Source: Kribbella italica
Lineage (GTDB): Bacteria; Actinomycetota; Actinomycetes; Propionibacteriales; Kribbellaceae
Assembly: GCF_014205135.1 (NCBI RefSeq)
Contig: NZ_JACHMY010000001.1
Location: 1,488,001 to 1,552,000 of the forward strand
Reading direction: 5' to 3'
DNA length: 64,000 nt
A program made the translations under genes and the position numbers. A model generated the notes under the pieces. That model was not told the DNA's origin and ran no database searches. It was given only the letters and a program-made list of their open reading frames with translations. Positions 1 through 8,809 of the stretch are shown here, in pieces (positions within the stretch are counted from its first letter, which is position 1; every line of letters begins with the position of its first letter).

Positions 1-2
1 GA

Positions 3-50
3 GCCACCTGGCTCAGTAGTCGATGAGTTCGCGAAGAGCGCCCAGGTGGC
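3..50. repeat. 9-bp inverted repeat at window edge
   Basis: GCCACCTGG at 3-11 is matched by its exact reverse complement at 42-50, with a 30-nt spacer. It lies just beyond the stop codon of the minus-strand DinB-like gene, so it could belong to a terminator or to an operator of a gene left of the window. The long spacer and the lack of a T tract make this weak. Confidence 0.3.
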
Positions 51-53
51 GGG

Positions 54-833
54 TCACGACTCGAGGGTGGTGAGGTCTCGGGTGGTGTAGCGGTGGTGGT
101 CCAGTTCTTCTTCCATGAGGACGTAGAGGCATTCGGCGATTGGGCGGTTGCCTTCGGGGTAGCCGGGGGCGGGGGTGCGGGGGCAGGGGTGGTTGAGGTC
201 GGGGTGGGAGTTGAGGATGTCGCGGACGGTCGCCTGGCGGGAGTGGCGGGCTGCGAGGACCTCGGCGTACGACGGAGTGGCGGTGAGCGTCATGCCCAGG
301 GCGGCGGCGTCGGTGGGGGAGTAGGCGGACTGCGGGAGGGCCAAGGGGTGGAACGGGTTCTCCTGGTCGAGGATGGTGCGGCTGGCCCAGGAGTCGGTGA
401 TGAAGACGAGGTGGCGGAGGGTTTCGGTGAACGACCACTCTTCGTCGACGCGTTGGGAGAGCAACGCTTCAGGGAGCTGCGAGGCGCGGCGCGTGGTGGC
501 GGCCCAGAGGGACTCGATGGTGGTCCACAGGGCGCGGAAGTCGTCGAGGCCGGCGACCGAGCGGAGCTGGACGCGTTCGGGGTGGCGGCGGTCGAGCTCG
601 GACTCGACGTACGCCGTGACGTCGACGCCGTTGACGACCAGGTTCTCGACGTACCCGGACATCGAGACGTCGACCAGGGCGGCGTCGACGACCTTGGCGC
701 CGGTCAGGTCGCAGTCGACGAAGCGGGTGCCGCGGAGGTCGGCGACGTGGAAGCGGGCGCCGTGGAAGCGGTCGGTGTCGGGGGTGCGGTCGTGGCCGGC
801 GGACCAGCGGTGCGGGCCGAACTGTGCGGTCAT
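54..833 (-). CDS. DinB-like protein with N-terminal pentapeptide-type segment
   Basis: The protein has 259 residues from the chosen ATG; another ATG lies 3 codons upstream at 842, and neither has a clear Shine-Dalgarno site. Residues about 20-60 have the five-residue periodicity of pentapeptide repeats (FHGARFHVADLRG then TRFVDCDL). The C-terminal two thirds look like a DinB/YfiT four-helix domain, with candidate metal ligands in TLRHLVF and near the C-terminus in LDHHRYTTRDL. DinB-fold proteins are often metal-dependent, thiol-linked transferases; in actinobacteria some use mycothiol. The substrate cannot be deduced. The gene is transcribed divergently from the ECF sigma gene to its right. 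Confidence 0.75.
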   Translation of the reverse strand: MTAQFGPHRWSAGHDRTPDTDRFHGARFHVADLRGTRFVDCDLTGAKVVDAALVDVSMSGYVENLVVNGVDVTAYVESELDRRHPERVQLRSVAGLDDFRALWTTIESLWAATTRRASQLPEALLSQRVDEEWSFTETLRHLVFITDSWASRTILDQENPFHPLALPQSAYSPTDAAALGMTLTATPSYAEVLAARHSRQATVRDILNSHPDLNHPCPRTPAPGYPEGNRPIAECLYVLMEEELDHHRYTTRDLTTLES

Positions 834-874
834 GGTCAGCATTCTGGACCGGATCCAGGACGATTTCGGGTAGT

Positions 875-903
875 GGGAACCGCGAACGCCGCCGTGGTGT
901 AGT
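875..903 (+). promoter_or_regulatory. Candidate ECF-type promoter of the 949 sigma gene
   Basis: GGGAACC at 875-881 resembles the GGAAC -35 element used by many ECF sigma factors. It is followed after 16 nt by TGTAGT at 898-903. Its place immediately upstream of an ECF sigma gene suggests autoregulation, which is inference only. Confidence 0.35.
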
Positions 904-948
904 TCAGGCACAGGGAAGGGAGGCGGCATCAGCGACGAGGCCGCGATC

Positions 949-1470
949 GTGCACCGGGTCCGGGGTGGTGATTCCGCCGCCTACGCGGAGCTGGTGAACC
1001 GTCATGCCCAGGTGGCGCAGCGGATGGCGGTGCTGCTCGGTGCCGGTGCGGACGCCGACGACGTGGTGCAGGAGTCGTTCGTGAAGGCCTACCGGGCGCT
1101 CGGCAGCTTCCGGACCGACTCGGCCTTCCGGCCCTGGCTGCTGCGGATCGTGGCCAACGAGACGCGCAACCAGGTCCGCTCCAGACAGCGGCGCGTACGG
1201 CGTGAGGAGCTGGTGGCGCTCCCCGACGAGGTGCTCGACGACCCGGCGACCGCTGCGCTGTCGTCGGAGCGCAGACGCGAGTTGCTGGACGCGCTGAAGG
1301 CCCTGCCCGAGCAGTACCGACTGGTGGTGACGTGTCGCTACCTGCTGGAGCTGGACGAGCAGGAGACCGCCACAGTGCTCGGCTGGGCGAGGGGCACGGT
1401 CAAGTCGAGGCTGCACCGTGCCCTGAAGAAGCTACGGACTCAACTGCCGGACAAGGAGGTGCAGCGATGA
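949..1470 (+). CDS. RNA polymerase ECF-type sigma factor
   Basis: A 173-residue sigma-70 family protein of ECF size. Region 2 is at about residues 10-75 (DDVVQESFVKAYRAL and the following WLLRIVANETRNQ). Region 4 is at about 100-165, with a helix-turn-helix ending in WARGTVKSRLHRALKKLR. GTG at 949 is the only canonical start in the open frame after the stop at 871. However, a strong Shine-Dalgarno run (GGGAGG, 918-923) sits just before an in-frame ATC at 928. Translation from there would add I/M-SDEAAI, so the true start may be a non-canonical ATC. The gene overlaps the next one by 4 nt (ATGA), so the pair is translationally coupled with its likely membrane regulator. Confidence 0.88.
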   Translation: MHRVRGGDSAAYAELVNRHAQVAQRMAVLLGAGADADDVVQESFVKAYRALGSFRTDSAFRPWLLRIVANETRNQVRSRQRRVRREELVALPDEVLDDPATAALSSERRRELLDALKALPEQYRLVVTCRYLLELDEQETATVLGWARGTVKSRLHRALKKLRTQLPDKEVQR

Positions 1471-2165
1471 CTGATGAGCAGCTGGCTGAAGAGCTGCGGG
1501 CGCTCGGGCGCACCTTCACACCTCCTGTTGCACCTGACCTGGCGACGGCCGTGCTGGAACGTGTGGCCGTACGCCGTACTGCCGGCGAGGTGATCCGGAG
1601 CAAGTGGCGGGCCCTGCTGGCGTTGCTGGCCGTCCTGGTCGCGGGTGCCGTGGTGGCTCCGCCGGTCCGGGCTGCTGTGGCGGAGTGGCTGAACATCGGC
1701 GGCGTGGAGGCCCGGCCTGTCCCCAGCGGCCCGACCAGTGCACCCGGTCCGCCGGTTGTCACCGGGCAGCTGTCACTCCAGGAGGCCGGTCGGCTCGCTG
1801 GAATCACACCGCTCGTCCCCAAGTGGCTCGGTAAGCCGGACGGCGTCGAGGCGTCAGGCGGCAAGGTGGCGATGAGCTGGAACACAGCGGACGGCGTCGT
1901 ACGGCTGGAGCAGTTCAAGGACCGGTTGTCGCCGTACTACGTGAAGAAGTACTACGACTCGCTGGAGCCTGTGCCGGCGGTCAACGGCTACTGGTTCAGT
2001 ACGCCGCACGAGCTGGTGCTGGAGGACCAGTACGGCAACGAGCGGTACGAACGCGTCGCCGGTCCCACGCTGGTCTGGCTGTACGACGGCCTGACGTTCC
2101 GGCTGGAAGGCGCGGCGGACAAGGACCGCGCCACGGAGATCGCTCAGTCGGTGGAGCGGCCGTAG
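1467..2165 (+). CDS. Single-pass membrane protein, likely anti-sigma partner
   Basis: 232 residues; ATG at 1467 overlaps the sigma stop and follows AAGGAGGT at 1453-1460. The first 45 residues are cytoplasmic-like and charged. One membrane segment spans about residues 48-66, and the rest is an extracytoplasmic region similar in style to DUF4367 proteins (EQFKDRLSPYYVKKYYDS, then a Trp/Tyr-rich C-terminus). Tight coupling to an ECF sigma gene and this topology suggest it senses an envelope signal and holds the sigma factor inactive. No zinc HxxxCxxC anti-sigma motif is visible in the N-terminus, so this role rests on context. Its last 22 nt overlap the convergent methyltransferase gene. Confidence 0.75.
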   Translation: MTDEQLAEELRALGRTFTPPVAPDLATAVLERVAVRRTAGEVIRSKWRALLALLAVLVAGAVVAPPVRAAVAEWLNIGGVEARPVPSGPTSAPGPPVVTGQLSLQEAGRLAGITPLVPKWLGKPDGVEASGGKVAMSWNTADGVVRLEQFKDRLSPYYVKKYYDSLEPVPAVNGYWFSTPHELVLEDQYGNERYERVAGPTLVWLYDGLTFRLEGAADKDRATEIAQSVERP

Positions 2166-2872
2166 ACCGAGACGTGCATGCCCTCGCCGGTGTAGCGCTC
2201 CTTCTCCCAGCCGCCCCAGCGGTCGACCAGACGCAGCCCGGCCAGGCGGGCCATCAGGTCGAGCTCCGACGGCCAGGCGAGCCGGCAGGAGATCGGGCCG
2301 AGATGGACCCCGGCCGCGTCGAGGCGGACGTGGTTCTCGTCGAGGATCTGGGTCGCCGGGTCGTAGCGGCAGACGTCGAGCACGACGTACGACGGTTCGA
2401 CCTGCTCGGCGTTGACGTACTGGTTGCTCGGCAGCCAGGCGCTCGGGACGGCGGCCTCGATCAGGAAGACGCCGTCGTCGGTGAGGTGGCGGGCGGCGTT
2501 CTCGAAGCAGCGGACCTGGGCGTCCTGGGTGAGCAGGTTGAAGATCGTGTTGAAGACCAGGTAGACGAGCGGGTACTGGCGGCCGGTCGTGGTGGTGGTC
2601 ATGTCGCCGACGAGGACGTCGAAATCGGCGCCGGGCCTGGTGCGGAGCTGCTCGGCCATGTCGGGCGACAGCTCGATGCCGTCGACGCGCATACCGCGTT
2701 GGGCCAGCGGATGCGCGATCCGGCCGGTGCCGATGGCGAACTCCAGGGCCGAGTCGCCGCGAGCCAGGTCGGCGAGGAGGTCGACGGCCACCTGCTCGTC
2801 GCCGCGGGAGGACTTGACGTCGTTGGCGGCGACGGCGGGACCGAAAGCAGCTGCTGGATCGAAGTCGCGCAT
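2144..2872 (-). CDS. Class I SAM-dependent methyltransferase
   Basis: 242 residues from ATG at 2872; longer in-frame extensions would run into the neighbouring divergent gene. SAM-binding motif I is seen as ALEFAIGTGRIAHPLAQRG near residue 45, followed by the acidic end of strand 2 in VDGIELSPDM and VGDMTTT. A post-motif region LVYLVFNTIFNLLTQ follows. The fold is clear, but the substrate is not; such stand-alone enzymes act on small molecules, proteins or RNA. Its 3' end overlaps the convergent membrane-protein gene by 22 nt, so the two transcripts are antisense at their ends. Confidence 0.85.
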   Translation of the reverse strand: MRDFDPAAAFGPAVAANDVKSSRGDEQVAVDLLADLARGDSALEFAIGTGRIAHPLAQRGMRVDGIELSPDMAEQLRTRPGADFDVLVGDMTTTTTGRQYPLVYLVFNTIFNLLTQDAQVRCFENAARHLTDDGVFLIEAAVPSAWLPSNQYVNAEQVEPSYVVLDVCRYDPATQILDENHVRLDAAGVHLGPISCRLAWPSELDLMARLAGLRLVDRWGGWEKERYTGEGMHVSVYGRSTD

Positions 2873-2951
2873 GGTCTCAGCCTTGCGGGAGCGGGCGAGG
2901 TCGGCAACCGGATTTCCGGAACCACCGAGCGCCGAGCGGTGTAGGAGAGGT

Positions 2952-3584
2952 ATGAAGACTTTGCTGCGGTTGGGTGGTGTGTTGTTGCTGATCGTCATGT
3001 CGGCGTGGGTCGCGGCGCCGGCGCAGGCGGGTGGACCGACGAGCGTGCTGGTGAGCGCGCCGGCGATCCCGAAAGTCGTTGCCGCCGGCTACCAGGAGGC
3101 CAGGTACAACGACTTGATGAGCTCGGTCGGGATGCAGGCCAAGAACCATCCGGGCTGGGAGGCGGACAAGAACTACGGGCGGGTGATTCGCGCGACCTGG
3201 CTGATCCATGACATGTCGGTCTGGCGGCTCGACCTGATCTACCCCGACGCCGAGGGCGGGCCGTGGGTGGCGACGTTCGAGAGCTACAACGAGACGATGG
3301 CGGACAAGCCGGTCTGGCATCCGGCGGGTGACGGCGTCGCGCTGACCAAGGTGCTCGGCGAGCTCGGACTGCTGCCGGGCAAGGCGGGTAGCGACGGCGC
3401 GACTCCGGACGTCGCGGTGAGCGAGGACGTGACGACGGCCGCCGCCGCGACCACGAGCGACGGCACCGACGCCTTCACCGGCTGGCGCTGGGCGCTCCCG
3501 GGGGCTCTAGTCGGTGCCGTGCTCGCAGTTGTCGCGGTCAAGTTCTGGCCGCGGCGCCGCTGGGAGCTGATCGACCAGGAGTAA
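2952..3584 (+). CDS. Secreted, membrane-anchored hypothetical protein
   Basis: 210 residues starting at ATG 2952, preceded by GGAGAGG at 2944-2950. Residues 1-24 form a signal peptide ending in AQA. The ectodomain (about 25-165) contains a Trp-rich region with SYNETMADKPVWHP. A Thr/Ala-rich linker follows, then a C-terminal membrane helix (about 180-198) and a short basic tail. The layout is that of a surface protein tethered by its C-terminus. There is no sortase LPXTG motif and no recognised domain. It is transcribed divergently from the methyltransferase. Confidence 0.7.
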   Translation: MKTLLRLGGVLLLIVMSAWVAAPAQAGGPTSVLVSAPAIPKVVAAGYQEARYNDLMSSVGMQAKNHPGWEADKNYGRVIRATWLIHDMSVWRLDLIYPDAEGGPWVATFESYNETMADKPVWHPAGDGVALTKVLGELGLLPGKAGSDGATPDVAVSEDVTTAAAATTSDGTDAFTGWRWALPGALVGAVLAVVAVKFWPRRRWELIDQE

Positions 3585-3641
3585 CGCGCAGACCAGGCGC
3601 AGCCTCCGGACCGGGGACGGCCTCCGGATCAGAAGCCGACC

Positions 3642-4673
3642 TCAGAGGTCCGCGACCTTCACCAGAACCTTGCCTACTGCACCGGACTCGACGGCGCGGT
3701 GCGCGTCGTCGGTCCGGTCCAGGCCGAACTCCAGCAGCGGCAGTCCCGCGACCTCGCCGACCGGCAGCGCGCCGTCGGCGATCGCCGCGTTGATGTCCTC
3801 CGCGCCGGCCGCCACCTTGTCCCAGCCGAACGTGTAGCCGAGCACGAACTGGTAGCGCACGTTGAGGCCCATGTTCTGCCCGATGTCGATCGCGAACGGC
3901 GTCCCGCCGTCGTTGGCGTAGATCGCGATCGTGCCGCGGTTCTTCAGCACGGCGAGATCGAGCGCGTTGTTCCGCCCGGCCGCGACCTCGACGATCAGGT
4001 CGACGCCCTCCGGCGCGATCGCGCGGATCTGCTCGGCGGCGTCGTCGTCGCGGTAGTTCACGACGTGGTGCGCACCGGCGGCCTTCGCGTACGACGCCTT
4101 GGCCTCGCCGCTCACCGTGGCGACGACGGTCGCGCCGGCCCAGCGCGCGAGCTGCACGGCGGCGTGGCCGACCGCGCCCGCGCCGCCCGCGACCAGGACG
4201 ACAGCGCCTTCCAGCGCGCCGGGCGCGAGGCGCGACGGCCCGTCCTCGGCGACGGTCAGCGACCGGTGGGCAGTCAGTGCAGGGATCCCGGTCGCCGCGC
4301 CCAGCTCGAAGCTCGCGCCGTCGGGCAAGGGAAAGACACGGTTCACGGCAAGGATCGTGTACTCCTGGGCCGTCCCACTCGCCGGACGCTGGTACGCCGC
4401 CAGCGACACCCAGACCCGATCGCCCACCGCAAAGTCCCCGACATCCGGACCGACCGCGTCGATCACCCCCGCGCCGTCGTGGTTCGGCACCGAGAGCGGG
4501 ATCTCACCCTCACCAGCGCCGTACGCGCCGCTGCGGCCCTTCCAGTCCGTCGGGTTCACGCCGGACACGGCCACCCGGACCCGGACCTCGCCGGCGCCCG
4601 GCTCGGGCACGGCCAGGTCGGTCACCCGCAGCACGTCCGCGGCACCCAACTCGCTGAACACAACGGCCTTCAT
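3642..4673 (-). CDS. NADPH:quinone reductase / zeta-crystallin-like oxidoreductase
   Basis: 343 residues, the usual length for the medium-chain dehydrogenase/reductase quinone reductase branch. The N-terminal GroES-like domain has VSGVNPTDWKGRSGAY, and the Rossmann segment has the nucleotide motif VAGGAGAVGHAAVQLARWAGA. The structural-zinc cysteine cluster of alcohol dehydrogenases is absent, which supports the zinc-independent quinone reductase group. It probably catalyses NADPH-dependent reduction of quinones or enones in the cytosol. It stands alone, divergent from the ABC importer operon across a 193-bp gap. Confidence 0.88.
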   Translation of the reverse strand: MKAVVFSELGAADVLRVTDLAVPEPGAGEVRVRVAVSGVNPTDWKGRSGAYGAGEGEIPLSVPNHDGAGVIDAVGPDVGDFAVGDRVWVSLAAYQRPASGTAQEYTILAVNRVFPLPDGASFELGAATGIPALTAHRSLTVAEDGPSRLAPGALEGAVVLVAGGAGAVGHAAVQLARWAGATVVATVSGEAKASYAKAAGAHHVVNYRDDDAAEQIRAIAPEGVDLIVEVAAGRNNALDLAVLKNRGTIAIYANDGGTPFAIDIGQNMGLNVRYQFVLGYTFGWDKVAAGAEDINAAIADGALPVGEVAGLPLLEFGLDRTDDAHRAVESGAVGKVLVKVADL

Positions 4674-4866
4674 CAGTACTCCTCATCGCTCGACGGCTCT
4701 TGCCACCCACAACCCCGCACGGGCCGCGGATCTTCCCGGGAGCGTCAGCACGAAACAACAGTACGTCGACCCACATTCTCACCATTCAAGACGGCGTGCC
4801 GGGAGTGGCAGACTCTGGCCTACCGTCCTCTGGCTGGGTTCAAGTCCATCGTTGTCAGGAGTTTTC

Positions 4867-5796
4867 GTGGGTTCCTCGGTCGCCACGGCCGTCTCACCGA
4901 CCCGGCAGGCCCTGCGCCGTGTCCGCCGGGACCGCAGTGCCCGGCTCGGCGCCGTCCTGGTTCTCGCCCTGATCGTCATCGCGCTCGCCGCGCCGCTGCT
5001 GGCCAAGCTCGAGGGCCAGGACGCCTACACCTACAACATCGGCCTGCTGGATCCCCTGCGGGGCAACGCCCCGCGCGGCGCGGTCGGCGGGCTGAGCGGC
5101 GAGCACTGGTTCGGCGTCGAGCCGCTGACCGGGCGTGACCTGTTCGCGATCACCGTGCTCGGACTGCGTACGTCGTTGTTCATCGCGATCGTCTGCACCG
5201 TCATCACCACGACCGTCGGCACCCTGGTCGGCATCAGCGCCGCGTACTTCGGCGGCTGGTACGACGCGATCGTGTCGCGGCTGCTCGACTTCCTCTTCGG
5301 GTTCCCGCAGCTGGTCTTCATGATTGCCCTGGGCATCATTGTTCCGGCCTCGTTCCCGCGCTCGCTGCTGCTGATCCTCGTGCTCAGCGTGTTCGGCTGG
5401 GCCGGACTGGCCCGCCTGATCCGCAACCAGGCCCGCTCGCTGGTCACCCGCGAGTTCGTCGAGGCCGCCCGCTCGTCCGGCTCCAGCGGCTGGCACGTGG
5501 TCACCCGCGAGCTGCTGCCGAACCTGCTCGGCCCGGTGCTGGTGATCGCGACGATGGCCGTGCCGGGCATCATCGGCACCGAGGCCGCGCTGTCCTTCCT
5601 GGGCGTCGGCGTACCGCCGCCGACACCGAGTCTCGGCCGGTCGATCTCGGACTCGATCGCGTGGGTCTACACCGGCACCGACCCGTGGTTCCTGGTCTTC
5701 CCGGGCGCGATGCTGTTCCTCGCCGTCCTCGGCTTCACGCTGCTCGGCGACGGCGTACGGGACGCGTTCGACGTCCGGCTGCGGAGGGCGAACTGA
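4867..5796 (+). CDS. Oligopeptide/dipeptide ABC importer permease (DppC type)
   Basis: 309 residues. GTG at 4867 was chosen because AGGAG lies 5 nt upstream and because upstream sequence in this frame has no membrane-protein character. About six membrane helices are visible; the first is RLGAVLVLALIVIALAAPLLA. The binding-protein-dependent permease signature includes EFVEAARSSGSSGWHVVTRELLPN. A DppC-type C-terminus follows (LSFLGVGVPPPTPSLGR). It is the first gene of a five-gene operon and pairs with the next permease to form the import channel for peptides or related solutes (nickel and opine systems share the fold). Confidence 0.9.
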   Translation: MGSSVATAVSPTRQALRRVRRDRSARLGAVLVLALIVIALAAPLLAKLEGQDAYTYNIGLLDPLRGNAPRGAVGGLSGEHWFGVEPLTGRDLFAITVLGLRTSLFIAIVCTVITTTVGTLVGISAAYFGGWYDAIVSRLLDFLFGFPQLVFMIALGIIVPASFPRSLLLILVLSVFGWAGLARLIRNQARSLVTREFVEAARSSGSSGWHVVTRELLPNLLGPVLVIATMAVPGIIGTEAALSFLGVGVPPPTPSLGRSISDSIAWVYTGTDPWFLVFPGAMLFLAVLGFTLLGDGVRDAFDVRLRRAN

Positions 5797-5797
5797 G

Positions 5798-6796
5798 ATG
5801 CCCGACCTGCTGTGGTTCGTGATCCGCCGCCTGCTGGCGACCGTGCTGGTGATGCTCGCGCTGAGCCTGGCCGTCTACCTGATCTTCTACGCGCTGCCCG
5901 CCGACCCGGCCCGACTCGGCTGCGGCAAGCCCTGTACGCCGGACCGCCTGGAGCAGGCGCGGCACTTCATGCAGCTGGACCAGAGCGTCGTCCAGCAGTA
6001 CGTGAACTTCCTCAAGGGCATCGTCGCCGGCCGCAGCTTCGGCGAGGGCGCCGCGACCGTCCAGTGCAACGCGCCCTGCTTCGGCTACTCGTTCCCGCTG
6101 GCCCGCCCGGTCACGACGCTGATCCTCAGCCGGCTGCCGGTCACGGCGTCGATCGCGCTCGGGGCGGCCGTGCTCTGGCTGATCATCGGCGTCTCGCTCG
6201 GTGTCGGCGCGGCGCTCAAGCGGGGCAAGCTGCTCGACCGCGCGGCCGTCGGGTTCGCCCTGGTGGGCGTGGCCTCGCCGTCGTTCCTGGTCGGGCTGCT
6301 GGCGATCCTGGTCTTCGGTTTCTGGCTCAACATGGTGCCGGTCAACGGCTACGTGCCGTTCACCGAGAGCCCGGTCGACTGGGCCTGGCACCTGATCACG
6401 CCGTGGCTGGTGCTCGCGGCGCTGAACGCGGCGTCGTACATCAGACTGACCAGGGCGCAGATGCTCGAGGAGCTGAACCTCGACCACATCACCACGGCCC
6501 GGGCCAAGGGCGCGGGCGAGGGGCGGGTCGTCGTACTGCACGGGCTGCGGGGCGTCCTGGTGCCGATCGTGACGATCTTCGGGCTCGATCTCGGCAGCCT
6601 GCTCGGCGGCGCGATCCTGACCGAGAAGGTGTTCAGCATGCAGGGTCTCGGCGAGCTGCTGATCAGCGGTGTCGGGCAGCTCGACGTCGCGGTGGTGGTC
6701 GGCGTGACGTTGTTCTCGGCGTTCCTGGTGATCCTGGCCAACCTCGTGGTGGACGTCCTGCACGGAGTTCTCGACCCGAGGGTGGGCCATGCCTGA
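5798..6796 (+). CDS. Oligopeptide/dipeptide ABC importer permease (DppB type)
   Basis: 332 residues starting one base after the previous stop. It has the typical N-terminal helix (RRLLATVLVMLALSLAVYLIF), a periplasmic stretch with two Cys pairs (LGCGKPCTPDR and VQCNAPCFGY), and the permease EAA loop near RAKGAGEGRVVVLHGLR. In most dpp/opp operons the B-type permease comes before the C-type; here the order is reversed. It overlaps the downstream ATPase gene by 8 nt, indicating translational coupling. It forms the heteromeric membrane pore with the 4867-5796 product. Confidence 0.9.
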   Translation: MPDLLWFVIRRLLATVLVMLALSLAVYLIFYALPADPARLGCGKPCTPDRLEQARHFMQLDQSVVQQYVNFLKGIVAGRSFGEGAATVQCNAPCFGYSFPLARPVTTLILSRLPVTASIALGAAVLWLIIGVSLGVGAALKRGKLLDRAAVGFALVGVASPSFLVGLLAILVFGFWLNMVPVNGYVPFTESPVDWAWHLITPWLVLAALNAASYIRLTRAQMLEELNLDHITTARAKGAGEGRVVVLHGLRGVLVPIVTIFGLDLGSLLGGAILTEKVFSMQGLGELLISGVGQLDVAVVVGVTLFSAFLVILANLVVDVLHGVLDPRVGHA

Positions 6797-7790
6797 TCAG
6801 CCGGTGCTGGAGGTCCACGACCTCCACGTCACGTTCACGACCGAGGGCGGCCCGGTGCCGGCCGTGGCCGGGATCGACTTCGCCGTCGCGCCCGGGCAGA
6901 CGCTGGCGATCGTCGGCGAGTCGGGCTCGGGGAAGAGCGTCAGCTCGGCCGCGGTAATGGGCCTGCTGCCGTCGAACGCCACGGTGAAAGGCGAGGTGCT
7001 GCTCGGCGGCCGCGAGCTGATCGGGCTGCCGAAGGACGAGCTGCGCACGATCCGCGGCAACGACATCGCGCTGGTCTTCCAGGACGCGCTGTCCGCGCTC
7101 AACCCGTACTACAGCGTCGGCTGGCAGATCGCCGAGGCGTACCGGCTGCACCACGACACGTCCAAGAAGGACGCGTGGAAACGGGCGGTCCGGATGCTCG
7201 ATCTGGTCGGCATCCCGTCGGCTGCGCAACGGGCCCGCGCCTACCCCCACGAGTTCTCCGGGGGAATGCGGCAGCGGGTCGTGATCGCTATGGCTTTGGT
7301 GAACGACCCGAAGGTGCTGATCGCGGACGAGCCGACGACAGCGCTCGACGTCACCGTCCAGGCGCAGATCCTGCGGCTGCTGGAGGACGTGCAGCGCGAG
7401 TTCGGCACCGCGCTGGTGCTGATCTCGCACGATCTCGGGGTGGTCGCGGAGGTCGCCGACGACATCCTCGTGATGTACGCCGGGCGCGCGGCGGAGCGGG
7501 GGACCGTCCGCGACCTGTTCTTCCGGGCGGCGCATCCGTACAGCCTGGGGCTGCTCGGCGCGATGCCGCGGGTCGACGTACCGCCGAGGCACCGGCTGGC
7601 GACGATTCCGGGGAGCCCGCCGTCGCCGGGGTCGATCACGACGGGGTGCCCGTTCCAGCCGCGGTGTGCGTACGCGCACCAGGTGGGGGAGCGGTGCGTG
7701 ACCGAGCGGCCCGAGCTGACGCCGCGTCCGGGCGAAGGCGATCACGAGGCGGCGTGCCATCTCGGGCGCCGGCCGGAGGTCGCGCCGTGA
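6789..7790 (+). CDS. ABC importer ATP-binding protein (DppD/OppD type)
   Basis: 333 residues. Walker A is GESGSGKSV, the ABC signature is FSGGMRQR, Walker B is [13 protein letters not shown], and the switch histidine lies in LISHDLGVV. The C-terminal oligopeptide-transporter extension carries the four-cysteine pattern seen in this family ([10 protein letters not shown], then RC and AC), which can bind an Fe-S cluster in some members. The start ATG lies inside the end of the permease gene. It energises peptide import together with the next gene product. Confidence 0.93.
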   Translation: MPDQPVLEVHDLHVTFTTEGGPVPAVAGIDFAVAPGQTLAIVGESGSGKSVSSAAVMGLLPSNATVKGEVLLGGRELIGLPKDELRTIRGNDIALVFQDALSALNPYYSVGWQIAEAYRLHHDTSKKDAWKRAVRMLDLVGIPSAAQRARAYPHEFSGGMRQRVVIAMALVNDPKVLIADEPTTALDVTVQAQILRLLEDVQREFGTALVLISHDLGVVAEVADDILVMYAGRAAERGTVRDLFFRAAHPYSLGLLGAMPRVDVPPRHRLATIPGSPPSPGSITTGCPFQPRCAYAHQVGERCVTERPELTPRPGEGDHEAACHLGRRPEVAP

Positions 7791-8809
7791 GCGGGGAGAA
7801 CGTGGAGGTCCGCGAGGTGCCCGCCGGCGGCGAGGAACTGCTTCGGCTGACTGGGGTCAAGAAGTACTTCGGCGGGCACGGCTTCCGTTCCAAGGGTCCT
7901 GTGCGGGCCGTCGACGGGATCGACTTCGTCGTACGGAAGGGCGAGACCGTCGGGCTGGTCGGGGAGTCCGGGTCGGGTAAGTCGACGCTGGCGCGGCTCG
8001 CGATGCGGCTGCTCGACCCGACCGAGGGCCGGGTCAGCATCGCCGGCCAGGACGTCACCACGCTGCGCGGCCGCAGGCTTCGGCCTGTCCGGCGCAAGAT
8101 CCAGATGGTGTTCCAGGACCCGCAGGCCTCGCTCAACCCGCGGCAGTCGGTCGGCACGATCCTCAGCACGCCGTTCCGCGCCCAGGGGATCAAACCGACC
8201 CGGGCCCAGCTGATCGAGCTGCTGCACCAGGTCGGGCTGTCCGAGGAGCACCTCGAGCGGTACCCGCACGAGTTCTCCGGCGGCCAGCGCCAGCGGATCG
8301 GCATCGCCCGCGCGCTCGCGGTGAAGCCCGACCTGCTGGTCTGCGACGAACCGGTCTCCGCGCTCGACGTCTCGGTCCAGGCCCAGGTGCTCAACCTGCT
8401 GGCCGATCTGCGCGACGAGCTCGGCCTGTCGTACGTGCTGGTCGCGCACGACCTGGCCGTCGTACGGCAGGTGGCCGACCGGATCGCGGTGATGTACCTC
8501 GGCACGATCGTCGAGGAGGGCCCGGCCGCGGACGTCTACGCGAACCCGGCCCACCCGTACACGCGCGCGCTGCTGTCCGCCGTACCGGTTCCCGAACCCG
8601 GCGCGGTGCGGGAGCGGATCGTGCTGACCGGCGACGTCCCCACGCCGATCGACCCTCCCTCCGGGTGCCCGTTCCGGACCCGCTGCTACAAGGCCCAGGA
8701 CGTCTGCGCGACGGTCCGGCCGAGTCTCGAAGAAGTCGGCGGCGAGCACCGTGCCGCCTGCTACTTCCCCGAATCCTCTGAACCCCCCACGTCTGAGAGG
8801 ACACCATGA
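7787..8809 (+). CDS. ABC importer ATP-binding protein (DppF/OppF type)
   Basis: 340 residues from GTG 7787, which overlaps the previous stop as GTGA. Walker A is GESGSGKST, the signature is FSGGQRQR, Walker B is LLVCDEPVSALDV, and the H-loop is LVAHDLAVV. The C-terminal extension again has GCPFRTRCYK and further cysteines. It forms the ATPase heterodimer with the upstream DppD-type subunit. The stop overlaps the ATG of the substrate-binding lipoprotein gene, so all five genes should be on one transcript. Confidence 0.93.
   Translation: MSGENVEVREVPAGGEELLRLTGVKKYFGGHGFRSKGPVRAVDGIDFVVRKGETVGLVGESGSGKSTLARLAMRLLDPTEGRVSIAGQDVTTLRGRRLRPVRRKIQMVFQDPQASLNPRQSVGTILSTPFRAQGIKPTRAQLIELLHQVGLSEEHLERYPHEFSGGQRQRIGIARALAVKPDLLVCDEPVSALDVSVQAQVLNLLADLRDELGLSYVLVAHDLAVVRQVADRIAVMYLGTIVEEGPAADVYANPAHPYTRALLSAVPVPEPGAVRERIVLTGDVPTPIDPPSGCPFRTRCYKAQDVCATVRPSLEEVGGEHRAACYFPESSEPPTSERTP

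Noticed and set aside
13..438. 141-residue minus-strand frame at the left edge
   Set aside because: Pro/His/Arg-rich shadow of the DinB-like gene in another frame.
93..902. 269-residue plus-strand frame over the DinB-like gene
   Set aside because: It is Gly/Val-rich complement sequence of a real minus-strand gene with recognisable motifs.
7175..7786. N-terminal extension of the DppF-type ATPase
   Set aside because: The frame is open upstream only because it shadows the DppD gene; GTG 7787 gives the normal length and overlaps the previous stop.
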